Assembly (NCBI GenBank): GCA_016215305.1
Contig: JACRKI010000024.1
Span: 1 to 6,508, forward strand
Direction of reading: 5' to 3'
DNA length: 6,508 bases
Origin: Candidatus Woesearchaeota archaeon
GTDB lineage: Archaea; Nanobdellota; Nanobdellia; Woesearchaeales; DSVV01
Each line of letters opens with the position of its first letter. Position 1 is the first letter of the stretch. Below the pieces are notes generated by a model, which saw only the letters and a list, made by a program, of their open reading frames with translations, searched no databases and had not been told where the DNA came from. Of this stretch, positions 5,550-6,508 are shown in pieces. A program made the position numbers and the translations under genes.

Positions 5550-5564
5550 GTGAAGATATTTCAC
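5550..5564. promoter_or_regulatory. Palindrome near the predicted endoQ transcription start
   Basis: GTGAA-GATAT-TTCAC has perfect 5-base arms around a 5-base centre. With the TATA box at 5588-5597 transcription should begin near 5566, so the palindrome covers the first transcribed bases, a usual place for a repressor site. The minus-strand copy also contains GGTGA, but the endoQ ATG is about 75 bases away. An operator role is inferred. Confidence 0.3.
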
Positions 5565-5586
5565 CAGAGAAGAATAGATATCCTTT

Positions 5587-5597
5587 GTTTTATATGG
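5587..5597 (-). promoter_or_regulatory. TATA box of endoQ
   Basis: CCATATAAAAC on the minus strand (5597-5587), 16 bases after the stop codon of the coiled-coil gene, is the best TATA element in the 127-bp gap. It predicts a leader of about 80 bases before ATG 5485, long compared with the leaderless genes elsewhere in the window, and this leader holds the hairpin described at 5490-5527. Confidence 0.5.
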
Positions 5598-5612
5598 TTT
5601 GTTGTTTGGAAC

Positions 5613-5918
5613 TTATGCCGCTCTTTGTATTCGCTCGATTTTTCTTTTTTCTTCTATGACAATTTGCCTGTCTATTTCTTCTAATTTGCGCTCAATATCT
5701 AATTTTTCTATTTCTATCGTTGTTATATATGTTCTGATCTGCCTTGGATCATTGCCACGACTTTCAGCACGCCGAAACTCAGTTTCATATCTTTCAATTT
5801 TATTTTCCAACTCGACAATTCTTTGTAAAAGAATTCTTGCTGTTGAACGAAGCTGTTCTTCTCTTGCATCTTCAACCTTTGCTTTCCCTCTTCCTGTAAA
5901 CATATCAAGTATTCCCAC
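5613..5918 (-). CDS. Small coiled-coil protein of unknown function
   Basis: A 101-residue charged protein. After a short N-terminus (MGILDMFTGRGKAKVE) nearly the whole chain is predicted helix. Heptad-like spacing of Ile/Leu is seen from about 23 to 55 (LRSTARILLQRIVELENKIERY) and again from about 62 to 97 (ITTIEIEKLDIERKLEEIDRQI), with a likely break at GNDPRQ (55-60), suggesting an antiparallel helical hairpin or two coiled coils. There is no transmembrane segment and no cysteine. The start is GTG 5918: GGTGA at 5927-5923 is placed for it, and the ATG at 5920 opens a different frame with no family-like protein. The gene begins 12 bases after the ppsA stop, so the two probably share an mRNA. 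No family was recognised; a scaffold or structural role is only a guess from the coiled coil. Confidence 0.7.
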   Translation of the reverse strand: MGILDMFTGRGKAKVEDAREEQLRSTARILLQRIVELENKIERYETEFRRAESRGNDPRQIRTYITTIEIEKLDIERKLEEIDRQIVIEEKRKIERIQRAA

Positions 5919-5922
5919 ATTC

Positions 5923-5927
5923 TCACC
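5923..5927 (-). promoter_or_regulatory. Shine-Dalgarno site of the coiled-coil gene
   Basis: GGTGA in the 12-base gap after the ppsA stop codon, 4 bases before GTG 5918. Its presence supports translation of the downstream gene from the ppsA mRNA. The spacing is short, and the out-of-frame ATG 5920 is only 2 bases away, which makes GTG the better placed of the two. Confidence 0.55.
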
Positions 5928-5930
5928 TTT

Positions 5931-6508
5931 TTACTTCCTCACTTTCCTCTCCACATCCGCAACCGCAAGCGTTGTCTTTACCACAGAATCCGGATTCAAA
6001 GACATCGCTTCAATGCCGCACTCAACAAGGAATCTCGCGAATTCAATCTTGTCGCTCGGCGCCTGCCCGCAGAATCCCATGTGCTTGCCCATCTTGTTGG
6101 CAACACTAATCACTCTCTGGACAAGAAGTTTTACTGCTTCATTGTCTTCATTATAGACATGCGCGACAAGCGCGGAATCTCTGTCAACTCCCAACGTGAG
6201 CTGTGTCAAATCGTTTGAGCCAATAGAAAATCCATCAAAAATTTGGAGGAATTCTTCTGCCAACACAACGTTTGCAGGAATCTCACACATTGCATAGACT
6301 TCAAGGCCATTTTTGCCCTGCACTAGCCCCTGATTTTTCATGACAGCCAATACCTTCTTTCCCTCTTCCACTGTTCGACAGAACGGAATCATTATTTTGA
6401 CATTGGTGAGTCCAATCACTTCTCTTACTTTTTTCATTGCTTGACATTCCAGCTCAAACCCTTCCTGATACCCTTCACTGTAATATCGCGACGCGCCGCG
6501 CCACCCAA
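5931..6508 (-). CDS. ppsA: Phosphoenolpyruvate synthase, C-terminal part (cut by the window edge)
   Basis: The frame is open to the right edge and gives the last 191 residues; the family is roughly 800 residues long, so the N-terminal ATP-grasp and central phosphohistidine domains lie outside the window. This part is the C-terminal PEP/pyruvate-binding TIM barrel. Recognisable motifs in order are GWRGASRYY, LTNVKIMIPFCRT, MCEIPANVVLAEEF (metal-binding Glu), FDGFSIGSNDLTQLTLGVDR (Asn-Asp of the active site) and GFCGQAPSD with the catalytic Cys that acts as proton donor, followed by GIEAMSLNPDSVVKT. The enzyme makes PEP from pyruvate and ATP, giving AMP and phosphate, at the entry to gluconeogenesis in archaea; it can also run in the other direction. 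ATG 6437 is an internal methionine, not the start. The gene ends 12 bases before the coiled-coil gene, with which it probably forms an operon. Confidence 0.97.
   Translation of the reverse strand, partial: GWRGASRYYSEGYQEGFELECQAMKKVREVIGLTNVKIMIPFCRTVEEGKKVLAVMKNQGLVQGKNGLEVYAMCEIPANVVLAEEFLQIFDGFSIGSNDLTQLTLGVDRDSALVAHVYNEDNEAVKLLVQRVISVANKMGKHMGFCGQAPSDKIEFARFLVECGIEAMSLNPDSVVKTTLAVADVERKVRK

Noticed and set aside
5723..5926. Minus-strand frame of 67 codons starting near ATG 5920
   Set aside because: It overlaps the 101-residue coiled-coil gene in another frame; its product is shorter and shows no heptads, and the GGTGA spacing is too short for ATG 5920.
5599..6156. Long plus-strand open frame of 185 codons
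   Set aside because: It is the opposite strand of ppsA and the coiled-coil gene; the product is Ser/Leu/Phe-rich with no family motif, while the minus-strand frames show clear PpsA motifs.

Overview
The window looks like a piece of an archaeal chromosome, probably from a small-genome DPANN-type lineage, although the lineage is an inference. The archaeal signs are TATA boxes about 25-28 bases upstream of start codons that need little or no leader, Shine-Dalgarno sites of the GGTGA type, poly-T ends, and the gene content: an Lrp/AsnC regulator, endonuclease Q, an AbrB/PIN toxin-antitoxin pair and PEP synthase. Only the Lrp-like gene is on the + strand.

Layout from left to right: a SAM-dependent methyltransferase cut by the left edge (-); an Lrp/AsnC-type regulator transcribed divergently from it (+); a VapBC-type toxin-antitoxin operon (-, antitoxin first); two unrelated four-helix membrane proteins of unknown function (-, each with its own control region); a 792-codon gene for endonuclease Q (EndoQ) interrupted by a 363-residue intein (-); a 127-bp intergenic region with a TATA box, a short palindrome and a hairpin; a 101-residue coiled-coil protein (-); and the C-terminal part of phosphoenolpyruvate synthase (-), cut by the right edge. 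The last two are 12 bases apart and probably form one operon.

The main discovery candidate is the EndoQ intein. Residues 188-550 carry intein blocks A, B, F and G plus two LAGLIDADG motifs with their acidic residues. Removing them restores a continuous PHP-domain endonuclease of 429 residues that ends in a PCNA-binding-like motif. The intein ends in Gly-Asn instead of His-Asn, has Cys at the usual Asp of block F, and is clearly more AT-rich than its host gene, which suggests recent horizontal arrival in a DNA-repair gene.

Secondary signals are a near-perfect Shine-Dalgarno site that serves a 40-codon overlapping frame instead of the annotated start of a membrane protein, a palindrome over the start codon of the leaderless toxin-antitoxin operon, and inverted repeats upstream of endoQ. 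No rRNA, tRNA, CRISPR array or insertion sequence was seen.
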